This document shows positions 62,757 through 64,000 of a stretch of DNA of 64,000 bases, piece after piece (the first letter of the stretch is position 1; every line of letters begins with the position of its first letter). Under the pieces are notes generated by a model that saw only the letters and a program-made list of their open reading frames with translations, was not told the origin of the DNA and ran no database searches. The DNA lies in the NCBI GenBank assembly GCA_025144025.1, contig JALXWS010000001.1:1-64000 (forward strand), read 5' to 3'. The DNA is from Corynebacterium sp. p3-SID1241 (lineage in GTDB: Bacteria; Actinomycetota; Actinomycetes; Mycobacteriales; Mycobacteriaceae). Both the position numbers and the translations under genes were made by a program.

Positions 62757-64000
62757 ATGTCTCACACGACTACGAATGCGCCTGCTTCACCGGCCAGTTC
62801 ACCCACTACCGGCGGCGCAGACACCCCAAGCGGCAGCCAGGTGACTACCAATAAGGCCGTCAATAGCCAGTGGACCATCACGCTCTTCGGCACTGCCGTG
62901 GGCGCAGGTATCCTCTTCTTGCCAATTTCCGCCGGCAGCTTCGGCTTCGTCCCGCTACTGGTAGCCACCCTGCTCATCTTCCCGATGACCTACCTGGCCC
63001 ACCGTGCTTTCTCCTGGATCATTAGCTATTCGCCGCTGCATGGCGAAGACGTCCTTGCAGTACTCACACACTTCTTTGGTCGGGGCAACGGCATTATCCT
63101 CGCGATTATCTACTGGTTCACCATCTTCCCGGTGGTGCTCATTTACGGCGTATCGATCACTAATACGGTCGATAGTTTCATCGTCAACCAGCTAGGTGGG
63201 CCGGAAATTTCTCGCTATGTCTTGGCACCGCTGTGCGTAGGACTGATGACGCTGGCACTTGCCTTTGGCAATGCCATCATGTTGAAGATTGCCCAGTTCG
63301 TGGTTTATCCGCTCATCGTGGCGCTGGCAGCAGTATCGCTCTACCTCATTCCGCAATGGGACCTCGGCTCCTTCATGGAGGCCGGCGATCACACCGCTGG
63401 CGGGGTTATCAAGGCCATTATCCTTATCCTTCCCGTCTTGGTGTTCTCCTTCTCCTTCGTTGCTGCGATTTCCCAATTCTCGCTGGGCATGGAAAAGGAA
63501 TACGGCGCGGACCACCACGCACAGTCCGATAAGGTTATCCGCAATTCCGCCATCTTGTTGACGGTCTTCACTATGTTCTTTGTCTGGTCCTGCGCACTAG
63601 CCATGGGCGCAGACGGCATGCAGGAGGCAAATGACAAGAACCTGCCGGTACTTTCCTACTTCGCCAACGAAACCGGAACCCCATTTATGGCCTACATGGC
63701 ACCCATCGTGGTTATTTGTGCGGTGGCTTCTTCCTATTTCGGCCATGCCCTTGGCACCATCGAAGGCAGCCAGTACCTCTTCAACCTAGCTGCACCGAAA
63801 GCCACAAAGAAGATGTCTGCCCGCACGCTCGACCTATGGACCTACCTCTTCATCTTCATCGCCACGTCACTGGTAGGAATTTTCAACCCCTCCATCCTGG
63901 ACATGATTTCTGTCGTGGGCGGCGTCTTCTTCGCCTTCATGACCTACCTGCTTCCCATCTGGGTCATTTACAGAGTGGACGCCCTAGCCCGCTTCCGCGG
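62757..64000 (+). CDS. HAAAP-family amino-acid permease (SdaC/serine type), cut by window end
   Basis: The first about 414 residues of a membrane transporter of the hydroxy/aromatic amino acid permease family. The diagnostic first helix WTITLFGTAVGAGILFLPISAG is followed by about ten hydrophobic segments, with ILPVLVFSFSFVAAISQFS as the central signature. The closest group is the serine/threonine proton symporters SdaC/TdcC. An N-terminal polar tail precedes. GAAGGATG is eight bases before the ATG. The gene continues past 64000. Confidence 0.85.
   Translation, partial: MSHTTTNAPASPASSPTTGGADTPSGSQVTTNKAVNSQWTITLFGTAVGAGILFLPISAGSFGFVPLLVATLLIFPMTYLAHRAFSWIISYSPLHGEDVLAVLTHFFGRGNGIILAIIYWFTIFPVVLIYGVSITNTVDSFIVNQLGGPEISRYVLAPLCVGLMTLALAFGNAIMLKIAQFVVYPLIVALAAVSLYLIPQWDLGSFMEAGDHTAGGVIKAIILILPVLVFSFSFVAAISQFSLGMEKEYGADHHAQSDKVIRNSAILLTVFTMFFVWSCALAMGADGMQEANDKNLPVLSYFANETGTPFMAYMAPIVVICAVASSYFGHALGTIEGSQYLFNLAAPKATKKMSARTLDLWTYLFIFIATSLVGIFNPSILDMISVVGGVFFAFMTYLLPIWVIYRVDALARFR

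Noticed and set aside
1..64000. CRISPR arrays, prophage, insertion sequences
   Set aside because: I saw no regularly spaced direct repeats, no integrase, transposase or phage structural genes, and the conserved gene order is intact over most of the window.

Overview
This window is chromosomal DNA from a Corynebacterium, with no phage, plasmid, insertion sequence or CRISPR content. The assignment rests on gene content and order. The run UPF0182, PPA1309-family protein, PDZ/S16 protease, DUF2342 protein, UvrD2, NudC, TrkA-type channel, AdnB, AdnA, TIGR02569 protein, DUF3152 protein, DUF3107 protein, DEAD helicase, WhiB1, RshA, SigH, SRAP, AroA, RsgA, SecA, HPF, ComF, LpqB-MtrB-MtrA, Tmk, ManA, PmmB, DUF3499 protein, WhiB2, ManC, WbbL, LCP protein and TIGR03089 protein is the conserved block known from Mycobacterium tuberculosis (roughly Rv3192-Rv3268). 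The lengths and the CysI-CysX arrangement are corynebacterial. The species cannot be fixed from the sequence alone.

Layout. 1-7.8 kb: initiator tRNA, membrane and protease genes. 7.2-19.7 kb: a DNA-repair helicase block (UvrD2 and the AdnAB end-resection motor-nuclease) with NudC and a potassium channel. 19.7-24.2 kb: DUF3152 protease-like protein, DUF3107 protein, RhlE-type helicase and a propeller-like protein. 24.2-27.4 kb: stress and redox control (WhiB1/WhcE, SigH with its anti-sigma factor RshA), the 24-residue ribosomal protein bL37, YbaK and SRAP. 27.4-36.7 kb: AroA, RsgA, SecA, hibernation factor and ComF. 36.7-42 kb: the LpqB-MtrB-MtrA envelope signalling operon and Tmk. 43-46.4 kb: ManA, a SIS-like isomerase homologue and CobA. 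46.5-51.8 kb: a sulfite-assimilation island (CysI, CysX, chelatase, exporter, divergent Fpr) set inside the mannose-metabolism block. 51.8-59.7 kb: PmmB, WhiB2, ManC, WbbL, LCP ligase and TIGR03089 protein, serving GDP-mannose supply and arabinogalactan assembly. 59.7-64 kb: accessory DNA with a TSUP transporter, a strongly codon-biased secreted beta-rich protein, a decayed betaine-binding-protein remnant and a HAAAP amino-acid permease that runs off the window.

Most notable: (1) AdnA has valine where the Walker A lysine should be; (2) fpr carries a one-base frameshift in an A5 tract; (3) the secreted protein at 60986 has a pattern resembling aerolysin-type beta-hairpin proteins; (4) at least thirteen genes have a TANNNT-like -10 hexamer 6-8 bases before the start codon and no Shine-Dalgarno, so they are probably leaderless, including a SRAP/aroA pair whose opposed -10 elements overlap; (5) mtrB reads open upstream of any ATG/GTG/TTG and may start at ATC; (6) a CCGAATTGAG palindrome recurs in two unrelated intergenic regions. 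None of these needs a new kind of system; the secreted protein is the best candidate for undescribed biology.
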